DNA of 34,074 nucleotides from Pseudomonadota bacterium. Its GTDB lineage: Bacteria > Myxococcota_A > UBA9042. The stretch lies in NCBI GenBank assembly GCA_005777155.1, contig SXNM01000091.1, forward strand, positions 1 to 34,074, read 5' to 3'. A model generated the notes under the pieces. The model saw only the letters and a list, made by a program, of their open reading frames with translations. It was not told the origin of the DNA and searched no databases. Shown one piece after another: positions 1-7,862 of this stretch; the stretch's first letter is position 1, and the number at the start of each line of letters is the position of its first letter. The translations under genes were made by a program, and so were the position numbers.

Positions 1-488
1 AGCTTGCCGTCGGAGTAGGTGCCTGCGCCGCCTTCGCCAAAGCAGAGGTTGGTCTCAGCGTCGAGATGGCCGTGGACGCGCAGGTCTCGCGCGCGAAGGT
101 TGCGGGTCTCGACCTCGGCGCCGCGCTCAAGGAGCAGGCACTGGACGCCAAAGTCAGCGTACTGCAGGGCCGCAAAGAGCCCCGCCGGGCCGCTGCCGAC
201 GATGATGGGCCGCAGGCCGTGCGCCGGACGGGCGAGGCGCCTCGGCCGCAACAACGGCGGCAGTTCGTCGGGAGGCAGCGCCTGTTGCCGCGTGCCATAG
301 CGGCATCGCAGGACCCACTGCGGGCGACGTCCGGCGCGGGCGTCGAGGCTGCGGCGCTCGACGCGAACAGCGCCGAGATCGCCGACGTCAAGGCCAGCGG
401 CGCGAGCGACCGCCTCGCGGAGTGCCTCATCGTCGGCCAGGGGGGGGGCGTCGCGGGCGATCGGCAGCGCGACCTGGACGGTGGCCAT
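1..488 (-). CDS. FAD-dependent oxidoreductase, COG2509 type (N-terminal part only)
   Basis: The first 162 residues of a flavoprotein lie here; the rest continues past position 1. It opens with an N-terminal domain of about 95 residues containing RRSLDAR (about residues 44-50), typical of the NAD(FAD)-utilising dehydrogenase group COG2509. A Rossmann FAD-binding stretch follows, with VGSGPAGLFAAL and then LLLERGAEVETR. The group signature FGEGGAGTYSDGKL sits at the truncation. The start at 488 is supported because the homology begins immediately after it. It lies 8 bp behind the stop of the minus-strand gene at 497-1678, so the two are probably co-transcribed. The substrate of this group is not established, so I give no pathway. 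A run of nine C on the coding strand (plus-strand positions 440-448) covers codons 14-17. Confidence 0.85.
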   Translation of the reverse strand, partial: MATVQVALPIARDAPPLADDEALREAVARAAGLDVGDLGAVRVERRSLDARAGRRPQWVLRCRYGTRQQALPPDELPPLLRPRRLARPAHGLRPIIVGSGPAGLFAALQYADFGVQCLLLERGAEVETRNLRARDLRVHGHLDAETNLCFGEGGAGTYSDGK

Positions 489-496
489 GACCGGCG

Positions 497-1678
497 TCAG
501 CTTGCGCTCGCGATGGCGCCATCGAGCGCCCGCTGCAGCGCCGCGATGTCCGTGCGCAGTCCCGCCGGCACCTGCCAGGCCGTCACGATCGGGTGAGGGA
601 CGCCGGCTGCGAGTGGCCCCATCGTCTCGTCGGCGCCGACGGCGAGCGGCATAACCGCGACCGGGCTGCGCGCGATCAAGGGTTTCCGCTCCCACTGCAG
701 GGCCAGCGTGCCCTGGCGATCGGGCAGCTTTGGCGCCTCGCCAGGCGGCACCATCAGGTCGAGGTGGAGGCCGTCGGGCAGCGCGTGGAGGTGCAATGGA
801 GCCATCAGCGACGGGCCCCAGCCCTTGCCCATGCGGCCGGCGATGCTGGTGACTGCTGCCAGCGCGTCGTTGATCGGGAACATGAGCCGGGAGCCGGCGT
901 CGACGTTGCGCGCGGTGAAGCCGAAGGCCGTGACGTCGATTGGGCGCGCGGTGCGCAGGACGGCGCTGAGGTGGCCACGCTCGCCAAAATAGTGATGGAT
1001 GTCATGCAGCGCCCACGCGGTGTCGGCCTCGAAGGCGCCAAGCAGCCGACAAAGCGCTGGGAGCCCTTGCCCCCAGGGGTGATGACCGATCAGGGCATAC
1101 GTGTGCTCACAGGCCGGGAAGCGCCAGACGTTGCGCGGCCGCGTGACGGAGAGGGTGAGCAGGTCGCTGCCGGCGGCGATCGCTGGTTCGTCGACGGACG
1201 CGGTGACCGACGGCACGATCTGCACCACGTCTGCGTCGGGTTCGAGGTCGGCGAGCTCTGCCTCGACGTACGCCGCCAGGCCGGCCGCGGGGCCGCGAAA
1301 GTAGAGCGCCCGCCAGGGCCGCAGTGAGCTGGAGGCGGCCATGGCGCGGAGGGCGGCGACCCAAGCGATCACCACGTCCGGACCGCCGAGTGACGCCAAA
1401 GGCGCCGGCCAGCGCGCCGGGCCGAGGGCCGCACGGACCGACGACAGGTGCGGCGGCTCGATGTCGATCGCGACGACGACGCGGGGCGGCAGCAAGCTTG
1501 GCGCTGAGGGGCCCGAGGCACGGATCGCCAAGGCATCGCCGACCTCAAGCGCCACGGCGGCCTCCCCGACCGCGGTGCCGGTGGCGAAGAGCAGATCGAG
1601 CAGCGCAGGACGAAACAGCGTGACGTCTGCGTGGGCGTGGGCCAGGGCTTTGGCGGCGCGCTCAAGGTCGAAGGGCAT
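497..1678 (-). CDS. Hypothetical protein, 393 aa, unrecognised
   Basis: I do not recognise this protein. The frame stays open upstream to 2245, but that part runs antisense to dtd, so I place the start at the ATG at 1678, giving MPFDLERAAKALAHAHADVT. The protein is soluble-looking, with no signal peptide or membrane segment. It contains a His/Trp-rich central patch (ACEHTYALIGHHPWGQG, then ALHDIHHYFGERGH, about residues 205-250) that could bind metal, and a later SRLMFPINDALAAV stretch. The spacing LTLSV...GQGLPALCRLL loosely recalls the lid domain of M20-type dipeptidases, but the usual metal-ligand motifs are not visible, so this is only a weak idea. It sits 8 bp upstream of the FAD oxidoreductase and is divergent from dtd with a 127-bp gap. 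Confidence 0.7.
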   Translation of the reverse strand: MPFDLERAAKALAHAHADVTLFRPALLDLLFATGTAVGEAAVALEVGDALAIRASGPSAPSLLPPRVVVAIDIEPPHLSSVRAALGPARWPAPLASLGGPDVVIAWVAALRAMAASSSLRPWRALYFRGPAAGLAAYVEAELADLEPDADVVQIVPSVTASVDEPAIAAGSDLLTLSVTRPRNVWRFPACEHTYALIGHHPWGQGLPALCRLLGAFEADTAWALHDIHHYFGERGHLSAVLRTARPIDVTAFGFTARNVDAGSRLMFPINDALAAVTSIAGRMGKGWGPSLMAPLHLHALPDGLHLDLMVPPGEAPKLPDRQGTLALQWERKPLIARSPVAVMPLAVGADETMGPLAAGVPHPIVTAWQVPAGLRTDIAALQRALDGAIASAS

Positions 1679-1739
1679 TGTGCTCCAGGTTGCAGTGCGC
1701 TGGCGACGCGGGCGCCGCTGGAGTATGGAGGCGGCTGAC

Positions 1740-1767
1740 GCCGGGCGGCAAGCCCGGCGCGCCGGGC
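1740..1767. promoter_or_regulatory. Palindrome and overlapping hairpin between divergent genes
   Basis: Positions 1752-1767 read GCCCGGCGCGCCGGGC, a perfect 16-bp palindrome. Its left half also pairs with GCCGGGC at 1740-1746 around a 5-nt loop (GGCAA). The element lies in the 127-bp gap between the 393-aa minus-strand gene and dtd, 38 bp before the dtd start. It may be an operator or a leader hairpin. In DNA this rich in G and C, part of the symmetry may be chance. Confidence 0.35.
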
Positions 1768-1805
1768 ACATGCCGATCGCGGCCTGTCCCCGGCGGAGGG
1801 GGCGC

Positions 1806-2255
1806 ATGCGGGCGGTCGTGCAGCGGGTGCGCGAGGCGAGCGTCGTCGTCGACGGTCTGCAGGTCGGAGCGATCGGCCAGGGGCTGCTGGCGCTAGTCTC
1901 AGCGGGCCAAGGCGATGGCGCCGAAGACGCGGCCCACATCGCGGACAAGATCAGCGGACTGCGGGTCTTTGCCGACGAGGCGGGCAAGATGAACCTGGAC
2001 GTCCGAGCGGTCGGCGGCGCCGTCCTGCTGGTCTCACAATTCACGTTGCACGGCGACGTCCGGAAGGGTAGGCGGCCCGCGTTTCTGGAGGCGATGGAGC
2101 CCGAAGGGGCGCGGCGGCTGATCGAGGCGGTGGCGGCCAGGCTGCAGGCCGACGGAGTCCCCGTGGCGCAGGGCGTGTTCGGCGCCGACATGGCGGTGTG
2201 GCTCTGGAACGACGGCCCGGTGACGATCTTGATCGACTCCCGCAAGCTGTTCTAA
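1806..2255 (+). CDS. dtd: D-aminoacyl-tRNA deacylase
   Basis: This enzyme hydrolyses D-amino acids (and achiral glycine) mischarged onto tRNA, a cytoplasmic proofreading step in translation. The 149-aa length matches the family. It starts MRAVVQRVREASVVVDG and carries both diagnostic motifs: SQFTLHGDVRKGRRP at residues 77-91, containing the SQFTL motif, and NDGPVT at residues 135-140, whose Gly-Pro pair forms the chirality-checking cross-subunit motif. The ATG at 1806 is preceded by a strong ribosome binding site (GGAGGGGG at about 1795-1802). The frame is open further upstream, but the family N-terminus fits this start exactly. The alpha/beta hydrolase follows on the same strand after 65 bp. 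Confidence 0.95.
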   Translation: MRAVVQRVREASVVVDGLQVGAIGQGLLALVSAGQGDGAEDAAHIADKISGLRVFADEAGKMNLDVRAVGGAVLLVSQFTLHGDVRKGRRPAFLEAMEPEGARRLIEAVAARLQADGVPVAQGVFGADMAVWLWNDGPVTILIDSRKLF

Positions 2256-2320
2256 GCGGGCGGCGAGAGCGCTGGCTGGGCCCTACGCGGCCGCGGCGCG
2301 GCGAGGCGGAGGAGGCAGAT

Positions 2321-3214
2321 ATGCGCAGCGAGATTGAGCGGCGCGTCCGGGTCGACGACGGCACAGAGCTGCGATCGTGGCGCCGTACGCACTCTGGGGC
2401 GACGCGGGAGCGGCGCGGGCTGCTGCTGGTCAGCGGCTTGCTCGGACACGTCGACGTCTTTGCCGCGCTCGAGGAGGCCCTCGACGACAGCTGGGACGTC
2501 TGCACTTGGCAGCTGCGCGGCAGCGATCGCACCGCCGGTGTGCCCGACGTCGACCTCGCGAGACACGCCGCCGACGGCCTCGAGGTGCTGCGCAGCCATG
2601 GCCTGCAGGGCACAGTCGTCCTTGGCTGGTCGACCGGGGCGCCCGTCGCCGCGGAGATGGTGAGCGTCGCGCCGGGCGCCTTTGCGGGGTTCGTGTCGGT
2701 CTGTGGCGTGTTTGGCGGGCCGGTGGGTCGGGTGATCCGCCGCTGGCTCTCTGGCGCCGCCGACGCCGGTCCTGTCGCCCTCGGTGTCGGGGCAGCCGTG
2801 GCGCGCGGTTGGCGGCTGCCCGGCTGGCTGGCTGAGACGACGCGCAGTCGCGTGGCGCTCGCTGGCCTGCGCGCGACGGGTCTGGTCGGCGAGTGCACAG
2901 ATCCGCGGGCGATCGGCGACCTGCTGGCCCGCTTCGCCCGCGTCGAGGCCGGACTCGTCGCGGCCAGTTGGTCGGCCTTGCTCGATCACTTGGCGCAAGC
3001 GCCGCGTGTGGAGATCGCCTTGCCGTCGCTGTGGCTGGCCGGGGCCCGCGATCCCTTGGCCGGGCCGATGGTGGCGCAGCTGGCGTCGGCGTCTGCGAGC
3101 GCGGCCGAGTTCCACACAATCCCCGGAGGCGGTCACCTGCTGCCGCTGGAGCAGCCCGAGCTCCTGGCATTGCGTCTGCAGCGCTGGGCCGAGCGCCTGC
3201 CGCCGCCCGGCTGA
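2321..3214 (+). CDS. Alpha/beta hydrolase
   Basis: A 297-aa serine hydrolase of the alpha/beta fold. The nucleophile elbow GWSTGAP places the catalytic serine at residue 104. GARDPLAG supplies the likely acid, Asp244, and GGGHLLPLEQPELL supplies His272, the usual order for the triad. The segment LLLVSGLLGHVDVF (residues 34-47) is the strand and oxyanion-hole region after beta-3. No signal peptide is visible, so it is probably cytoplasmic. The ATG at 2321 follows GGAGGAGG (about 2308-2315) at good spacing. The fold does not reveal the substrate: esters, lactones and lipid thioesters are all possible. It is convergent with the pseudouridine synthase, with 18 bp between the stop codons. Confidence 0.88.
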   Translation: MRSEIERRVRVDDGTELRSWRRTHSGATRERRGLLLVSGLLGHVDVFAALEEALDDSWDVCTWQLRGSDRTAGVPDVDLARHAADGLEVLRSHGLQGTVVLGWSTGAPVAAEMVSVAPGAFAGFVSVCGVFGGPVGRVIRRWLSGAADAGPVALGVGAAVARGWRLPGWLAETTRSRVALAGLRATGLVGECTDPRAIGDLLARFARVEAGLVAASWSALLDHLAQAPRVEIALPSLWLAGARDPLAGPMVAQLASASASAAEFHTIPGGGHLLPLEQPELLALRLQRWAERLPPPG

Positions 3215-3232
3215 ACCCCGCGACGTCTGTGC

Positions 3233-4204
3233 TCAGATGGCAGCGAGGGCCCGCTCTGGGTCGAATTCGCCCCGCCCGAGCTCGCGCAAGATCGCGGTCC
3301 ACGTCTCAGGTAGCGGCTGCTGCCAGCCTCCGAGCTCGAAGAAACCGGCGTCTGGCGCGCGGTGCCAGCTGCGGGCGGCCCCGGTGGCAGGGTCTCGCAT
3401 GCCGAGCCGCGCGCTGTGCAGCGCGACCCGCGGGGCGGCAAGACCGGCCCGAGCGTCGGCGGCCAGGGGATCGCCGTAGCGCTGATCGCCGACGATGGGT
3501 CCGAGGGCGTAGGAGAGGTGGGCGCGCGCCTGATGGCTTCGCCCGGTCTCGAGGGTGATGGCGACCAGAGCGACGCCGCGCTCGGGGTCAAAGGCCAGCG
3601 GCAGCGCCCGGGTCGCTGCCGGTTGACCGCAAGGGTGTACCTCGACCCCCGCGTGGGGAGCCGGGCGCAGCGCCGCATCGATGCGCTGCGCGACAGGCGG
3701 CCGTAGGCAGCGCACCAGCGCCAAGTAGCCCCGCCCCACCTGTCGACGCGCCAAGGCGCGATCGAGGGCGGCGACGGCGTCGGGGTCGCGGCCAAAGCAG
3801 AGCAGGCCGCTGGTCTCACGGTCGAGGCGGTGCGACTCCGCCAGCTGCGGTCGGCCTTGGCCGCGCTGCAGGGCCTGAACCCGTCCGAGCAGGCTGTCTC
3901 CCCCAGCAGGACCTGGGACGGTCGGCAGTCCGGGCTGCTTGCAGACCACGAGCCAGCGGGCGTCTTCGTGCACGACGTCGAGGCTGAGGTCTGGGACGTC
4001 AGCTGCCGGCGCTGCCAACGTCCAGCGCAGCTCGGCGCCGGCGCGGGCGGTGTGCGCCAGGGTGCGCTCGCGTCGCCCATCGAGGAAGACGCCGCCGGCA
4101 TCAATCGCCCGCCGCGCGGCGCCACGGCTGATGTCGGCGAGGCGCGCCAACACGACGTCGAGCCGCAGTCCGTCCAGCTCGTCCGGAATCACGACAGGCG
4201 ACAT
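3233..4204 (-). CDS. RluA-family RNA pseudouridine synthase
   Basis: A 323-aa enzyme that isomerises uridine to pseudouridine in RNA. An S4-like RNA-binding domain occupies about residues 8-60 (LDVVLARLADISRGAARRAI). The catalytic domain begins with VVHEDARWLVVCKQPGLPTV and contains the RluA signature HRLDRETSG at residues 125-133, with Asp128 as the nucleophile, followed by GRSHQARAHL and IVGDQRYGDP. The order S4 then RluA points to an RluD/RluC-like rRNA enzyme, but the exact target uridine cannot be read from sequence. GAGG lies 7 nt before the ATG at 4204, and the S4 domain starts right after it, so the longer open frame to 4693 is not needed. It is divergent from the FG-GAP lipoprotein gene. 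Confidence 0.9.
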   Translation of the reverse strand: MSPVVIPDELDGLRLDVVLARLADISRGAARRAIDAGGVFLDGRRERTLAHTARAGAELRWTLAAPAADVPDLSLDVVHEDARWLVVCKQPGLPTVPGPAGGDSLLGRVQALQRGQGRPQLAESHRLDRETSGLLCFGRDPDAVAALDRALARRQVGRGYLALVRCLRPPVAQRIDAALRPAPHAGVEVHPCGQPAATRALPLAFDPERGVALVAITLETGRSHQARAHLSYALGPIVGDQRYGDPLAADARAGLAAPRVALHSARLGMRDPATGAARSWHRAPDAGFFELGGWQQPLPETWTAILRELGRGEFDPERALAAI

Positions 4205-4354
4205 GGGTCCTCGGCGGCCCGCCGGATGGGAGCCGCGCGGCGACCTCCACCCTGCCCGGCCCGAAGCATGGTGTCTAGCCACGGCGGGTTCGAACCGACC
4301 GCGGGTCAGCGGGCGCTTGAACCGGTGACCGATACTGTCTAAGGTTTGAAGTCT

Positions 4355-4371
4355 GGGTAAGGGTCTTACCC
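4355..4371. promoter_or_regulatory. Perfect 7-bp inverted repeat just before the FG-GAP lipoprotein start
   Basis: GGGTAAG (4355-4361), a 3-nt GGT spacer and CTTACCC (4365-4371) form a perfect hairpin or dyad ending 11 nt before the ATG at 4383. It occupies the place where a Shine-Dalgarno sequence would be expected, and none is visible for this gene. A weak promoter candidate, TTGAAC at 4317-4322 with TAAGGT at 4340-4345 (17-bp spacer), lies just upstream, so the dyad would fall near the transcript start. It could be an operator or a translation-blocking hairpin. No U-run follows, so it does not look like a terminator. Confidence 0.45.
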
Positions 4372-4382
4372 GCGCGGACCGC

Positions 4383-6752
4383 ATGCGACCCACTCGACGG
4401 AACACACTGAGGAGCGGCCAGGCCCGTCGCGCTGACGTCGTCCCGACACACCGACCCACAGACGACGCCGCTTGCCCGGCACGACCGCAGGTGGGCGCTG
4501 ACTCAGCCGTCGCCCGCAGCGACACCCGCCGGCGAGCGCCGGGCGTGGCCGTCGCGGCGCAGCCCCGCGTCCGTGGCGCGCTCGCTGGCGAACGTTGGGT
4601 CGCTTGGCCCTGGATCGTGCTCTGCGCGTTGGCGACGTTGGCCTGCGAGAACGGCGCATCATTAGCCGGATCGGCGACTTCCCCTACGGCCAAGGACGAC
4701 GCGGCCGTTGCCGACTCGCCGACAGCTGAGACTGCATCCGACGGCGCGGTCGCCGAAGCCGAAGCTCACCCAGGCGCCGCCGACCAGCGATCTGAAGACA
4801 CCGTGGACGTGGCAGGCTCCGTCGACAGCGACAGCGGCGGCGCGACAGACGGCGGGGCAGCCGGCGCCGACGCCGACGCCCTTGGCGATGCGCTGGAGGT
4901 CGCTGGCACCTCGGACGGCCTGCAGCTCGACAGCGACGGTGGCGACGCGATGCCCACCTTTGACGCGGTGGCCGACGGCGTCGTCGGCGCCGTCGGCGAC
5001 ATAGGTCCCGAAGTCGACAGCGCCGTCACCGGCGACGGCCCGGCCAGCGCCGATGCAGACAGCGCCGCGCCGACCGGCGATATCAGCGAAGGCGACGGCG
5101 GGACAGCGTCTGCGGAGGGGCCAGACGCTAGCGCAGGGCCGCCGTCCAACTCCGTCGCCATCCCAGTTGAGGTGACCACGTTGGCGTCCGCCGCGTTCGT
5201 CAATGTGACCAGCGAGTACGGGATCGACCCCGAGGTCAAACACGAGTTCTGCGTGGCCACAGGCGACTTCAACAGCGACGGCGTCGAGGACTTTGCGGTG
5301 ATCGAAGCCAAGACCCAGGTCCCTGTCATCCACGTGGTTCTCGTGCAGCCGCCGACGGTCAAGCACGTCTACAGCACCTTCGACAGCACCGCCAACAACG
5401 CCAAGCACGGCTGCAGCGCGGCCGATCTCGATGGCGACGGCAAGCTCGACCTCCTGATCGGCGGCCAATCCGGCGTGTCGTTGTACCGCGGCGACGGCAA
5501 TGGCGGCCTCGACGACGCCAGCGACTCCTGGCTGCCGGCGATCGCCGACTACGCGGCGCACAGCGTCGCCGCCGCCGACCTCGATGGCGACGGTGACCTC
5601 GACCTCTACGTCGGTGCGGGGATGATCCCTCCGCCGTGCAGCGGCCTCGAGTGCCAGTTCACCGCCACAGACTTGCTCTGCGCCTTCAATCCGCCGCCGC
5701 CCTCCCCGGCCCACCTCGACGATCGGGTCCTGTTGCGACAGGGTGGTCCTCCCCTCGTCGACGTCAGCGCTGCCTGGGGCGCGGCCAAAGGCGGCAGCCA
5801 CAGCATCGTCCAACCGTTGGACATCAACGGCGATCTCAAAGTCGACATGCTCGTCGGCGACGAGGCAGCCATGCCGCGCCTGCTCATCAACACGGGCACC
5901 TCCTTTCAGGCCTATGGCAAGGAGATCGGCCTGCATCCATTCGTCGCTGCCATGGGTTGGGCGGTCGGCGACTTCAATGGCGACGGCCTGCCCGACATCG
6001 CGCTCGCCGACGCCGGCCCGACCCCCGTCTTCTCCGCCTCGTCAGCTTCGCCCGGCAAGCCTCCGACCCTGACGGACATTGGCGGCAGCCTCGGGGTCTG
6101 GGGGCCGAGCTACGCCGCCAGCGCGTGGTCGCCACAGGTCGCCGACTTCGACCACGACGGTCGTGATGACCTCGCGCTCATGGTGGCGGTCAACATGTCG
6201 GCGCTGGAGCTGATGGGCTTCATCTCCGGCTGTACCATCGGCTTTGGCACGATGACCAATCCCTTCCTAGGCAAGCCGAGCACCGACATCCTGTACCTGC
6301 AGCAGCCAAACGGGCCGATGCAGGCCCTCGCCATGCCACCCTGGCCCTTCGCCCACGGCATGATCGCCGACCAGCGCGCCATCGACATCGACGGCGACGG
6401 CGACCTCGACCTAGTCCAGACGCGGCCCGGCCCATCGCTCTCGCCGGTGGCGCGGGTCCGCGTGTTGCGCAACGACCTGCCTAAGAAGGGCGACAGCCTC
6501 CGCGTGACGCTCGTCGGCAAAGGCGGCAACACAGCCGCCCTCGGCAGCCGGGTCACGGCGATGGTCGGCGGCCAGCTTCAGACGCGCTGGGCGTCCGGCA
6601 GCGGCGGCTTTGGCGGCGCTGCCGGACGCTTTCTCCACTTCGGCCTCGGCGGCGCCAAAGCCGCTCAGGCGGTCACGGTCCATTGGCCAGACGGCAGCAA
6701 GAAGATCCTCGGCGAGGTGGCCGCCGGGTCCATCGTCACCGCCACTTGGTGA
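4383..6752 (+). CDS. Predicted lipoprotein with FG-GAP repeats and ASPIC/UnbV domain (CRTAC1-like)
   Basis: A 789-aa predicted exported lipoprotein. A hydrophobic segment WPWIVLCALATLAC ends at Cys88, a loose lipobox. The 70 residues before it are unusually long, and an in-frame GTG at 4545 (residue 55) would give a normal signal peptide, so the true start may be there. Residues 95-255 form an Asp/Ala/Gly/Ser linker of very low complexity. Seven FG-GAP/VCBS calcium loops follow at residues 295, 348, 399, 480, 530, 588 and 668 (for example DLDGDGKLD, DFNGDGLPD, DIDGDGDLD), suggesting a beta-propeller. The C-terminus (about 700-789) is an ASPIC/UnbV domain: LRVTLVGKGGN, GSRVTAMVGG, LHFGLGGA, VTVHWPDGS. 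The likely place is the cell surface. Function is unknown; adhesion or matrix binding is the usual guess for the family. Confidence 0.88.
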   Translation: MRPTRRNTLRSGQARRADVVPTHRPTDDAACPARPQVGADSAVARSDTRRRAPGVAVAAQPRVRGALAGERWVAWPWIVLCALATLACENGASLAGSATSPTAKDDAAVADSPTAETASDGAVAEAEAHPGAADQRSEDTVDVAGSVDSDSGGATDGGAAGADADALGDALEVAGTSDGLQLDSDGGDAMPTFDAVADGVVGAVGDIGPEVDSAVTGDGPASADADSAAPTGDISEGDGGTASAEGPDASAGPPSNSVAIPVEVTTLASAAFVNVTSEYGIDPEVKHEFCVATGDFNSDGVEDFAVIEAKTQVPVIHVVLVQPPTVKHVYSTFDSTANNAKHGCSAADLDGDGKLDLLIGGQSGVSLYRGDGNGGLDDASDSWLPAIADYAAHSVAAADLDGDGDLDLYVGAGMIPPPCSGLECQFTATDLLCAFNPPPPSPAHLDDRVLLRQGGPPLVDVSAAWGAAKGGSHSIVQPLDINGDLKVDMLVGDEAAMPRLLINTGTSFQAYGKEIGLHPFVAAMGWAVGDFNGDGLPDIALADAGPTPVFSASSASPGKPPTLTDIGGSLGVWGPSYAASAWSPQVADFDHDGRDDLALMVAVNMSALELMGFISGCTIGFGTMTNPFLGKPSTDILYLQQPNGPMQALAMPPWPFAHGMIADQRAIDIDGDGDLDLVQTRPGPSLSPVARVRVLRNDLPKKGDSLRVTLVGKGGNTAALGSRVTAMVGGQLQTRWASGSGGFGGAAGRFLHFGLGGAKAAQAVTVHWPDGSKKILGEVAAGSIVTATW

Positions 6753-6766
6753 CCCGCAGCTCGACG

Positions 6767-6778
6767 CGACCGCGGTCG
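6767..6778. promoter_or_regulatory. 12-bp perfect palindrome in intergenic gap
   Basis: CGACCGCGGTCG lies 14 bp after the FG-GAP lipoprotein stop and about 100 bp before the next start. It could be part of an operator for the 248-aa gene or a weak hairpin. There is no T-run, so a terminator role is not supported. All-G/C-rich palindromes of this size are not rare in such DNA. Confidence 0.2.
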
Positions 6779-6879
6779 GCGCTGCCGCGCTGGATTCGCC
6801 TTGCGCGCCGACGGCTGGCCGACCGGTCTCAAGTGCGCTATGGTGGGGGCGTACGTTCTCGCGCCGCCGGAGTCGAAGT

Positions 6880-7626
6880 ATGACCTTCTCTGCCTTGACG
6901 CCTGGACTGCCCAGCGATCCGCTCGCGCCAAGCGGCGACGTCGATTGGGCGATCGAGCGTCATCGCGCGGTGATGGAGCTCGCGCTCGACGACCGGCTGC
7001 AAGGCCTCCTGGCGGCCCTCGAGGGCTTCGACGTCGCGCTCAGCGAGACGCCGAGCGCCGAGTTTGTCGGCGAAGACGATCTGGAGCTCCTCGACGAGGA
7101 CCCCGAATCTGTCGCTGAGGCCTTCGTCCGCGCCGAGTCCAGTGGCCTTGAGGAGATGGCGTCGGGCGCGACCATCGTGTTGTCAGGTACCGAGGTCAAG
7201 CGGCGAATTCGCCACAAGCAATCGATCATGCCGAGCCACATGGCGGCAGGCCTCTACGACGACGTGCGCGCGCTTTTCGAGATCGGCGATCGCGAGGGCG
7301 CGCTCATCTCGCTCGAACGCCTGGTAGTGGTGTCGCCGCTGACTCCGCAGGTCGAGTCCTTCCTTCACCACAACGAAGGGCGCCTGCTCGAGTACTATCA
7401 GGGGGTGTTCGGACCCTTCTCTCGCGTGCCGGCGCTGGTGCACAGCGAGCAGCGGATGCCCGCCAGCTACTACGCGCTCGACAAGATCCGCACCATCACC
7501 GAGATGGTGGACGGTCGGCGGAGCATCCAGAACATCCTGCTCTCGTCGGGCATGAGCCGCATTGAGGCCTGCGCCGTGATCTCGCAGCTGGTGCGGGCAG
7601 CCGCCATCGACGTCGGCCCAAAGTAG
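6880..7626 (+). CDS. Hypothetical protein, 248 aa, acidic N-terminus, possible winged-helix C-terminus
   Basis: No family can be named firmly. The N-terminal 100 residues are acidic and probably helical or disordered (GEDDLELLDEDPESVAEAF at residues 64-82). A short basic patch follows at residues 106-114 (EVKRRIRHK). A helical, TPR-like stretch covers residues 125-175 (YDDVRALFEIGDREGALISL). The last 50 residues, with MVDGRRSIQNILLSSGM followed by IEACAVISQLVRAAAIDV, resemble the short winged-helix-like tail found on DUF4388-type proteins of myxobacteria (pattern VDG-x-x-[ST]-[IV]-x-x-[IV]-L). That comparison is from memory. No signal or membrane segment is seen, so it is cytoplasmic. The ATG at 6880 lacks a clear Shine-Dalgarno. 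It lies 127 bp behind the FG-GAP lipoprotein gene on the same strand; a functional link is not shown. Confidence 0.75.
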   Translation: MTFSALTPGLPSDPLAPSGDVDWAIERHRAVMELALDDRLQGLLAALEGFDVALSETPSAEFVGEDDLELLDEDPESVAEAFVRAESSGLEEMASGATIVLSGTEVKRRIRHKQSIMPSHMAAGLYDDVRALFEIGDREGALISLERLVVVSPLTPQVESFLHHNEGRLLEYYQGVFGPFSRVPALVHSEQRMPASYYALDKIRTITEMVDGRRSIQNILLSSGMSRIEACAVISQLVRAAAIDVGPK

Positions 7627-7862
7627 CCTTCACCTTCGCGCCAGACCCAGCCGTCCCCTCACGGCCAGCTCTTCGCAGGGCCGCTGGTTAGCAGGGCGCG
7701 CATCGAGCGCAGCTTGCGAGGATGGGTGAGGGTGGCTTCGCGGCGGGCGCGGCGAGCTCGCAGCGGCTGGAACCAAGCGACGTCGACCGAGCCAGAGCCC
7801 CAAGTGCCGACAGCGCAGGTCGCCGCCGCCTCAGCGGGGCGGGGGGCCTTGGCGTCGCGCTA

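Noticed and set aside
4284-4300. GGTTCGAACC looked like a tRNA T-loop, with CTTCAAA nearby on the minus strand resembling a selenocysteine tRNA anticodon loop
   Set aside because: The anticodon and T stems do not pair, and no matching acceptor arms exist. GGTTCGAACC is simply a 10-bp palindrome in the gap.
4662-5936. A 424-codon minus-strand open frame opposite the FG-GAP lipoprotein
   Set aside because: It is the complement of GAC/GCC-rich linker and FG-GAP codons; no start signal or domain is visible.
7627-7862. Search for a terminator between the convergent 248-aa gene and the giant gene
   Set aside because: Only short imperfect G/C stems without a T-run are present in these 236 bp; nothing supports a defined terminator.
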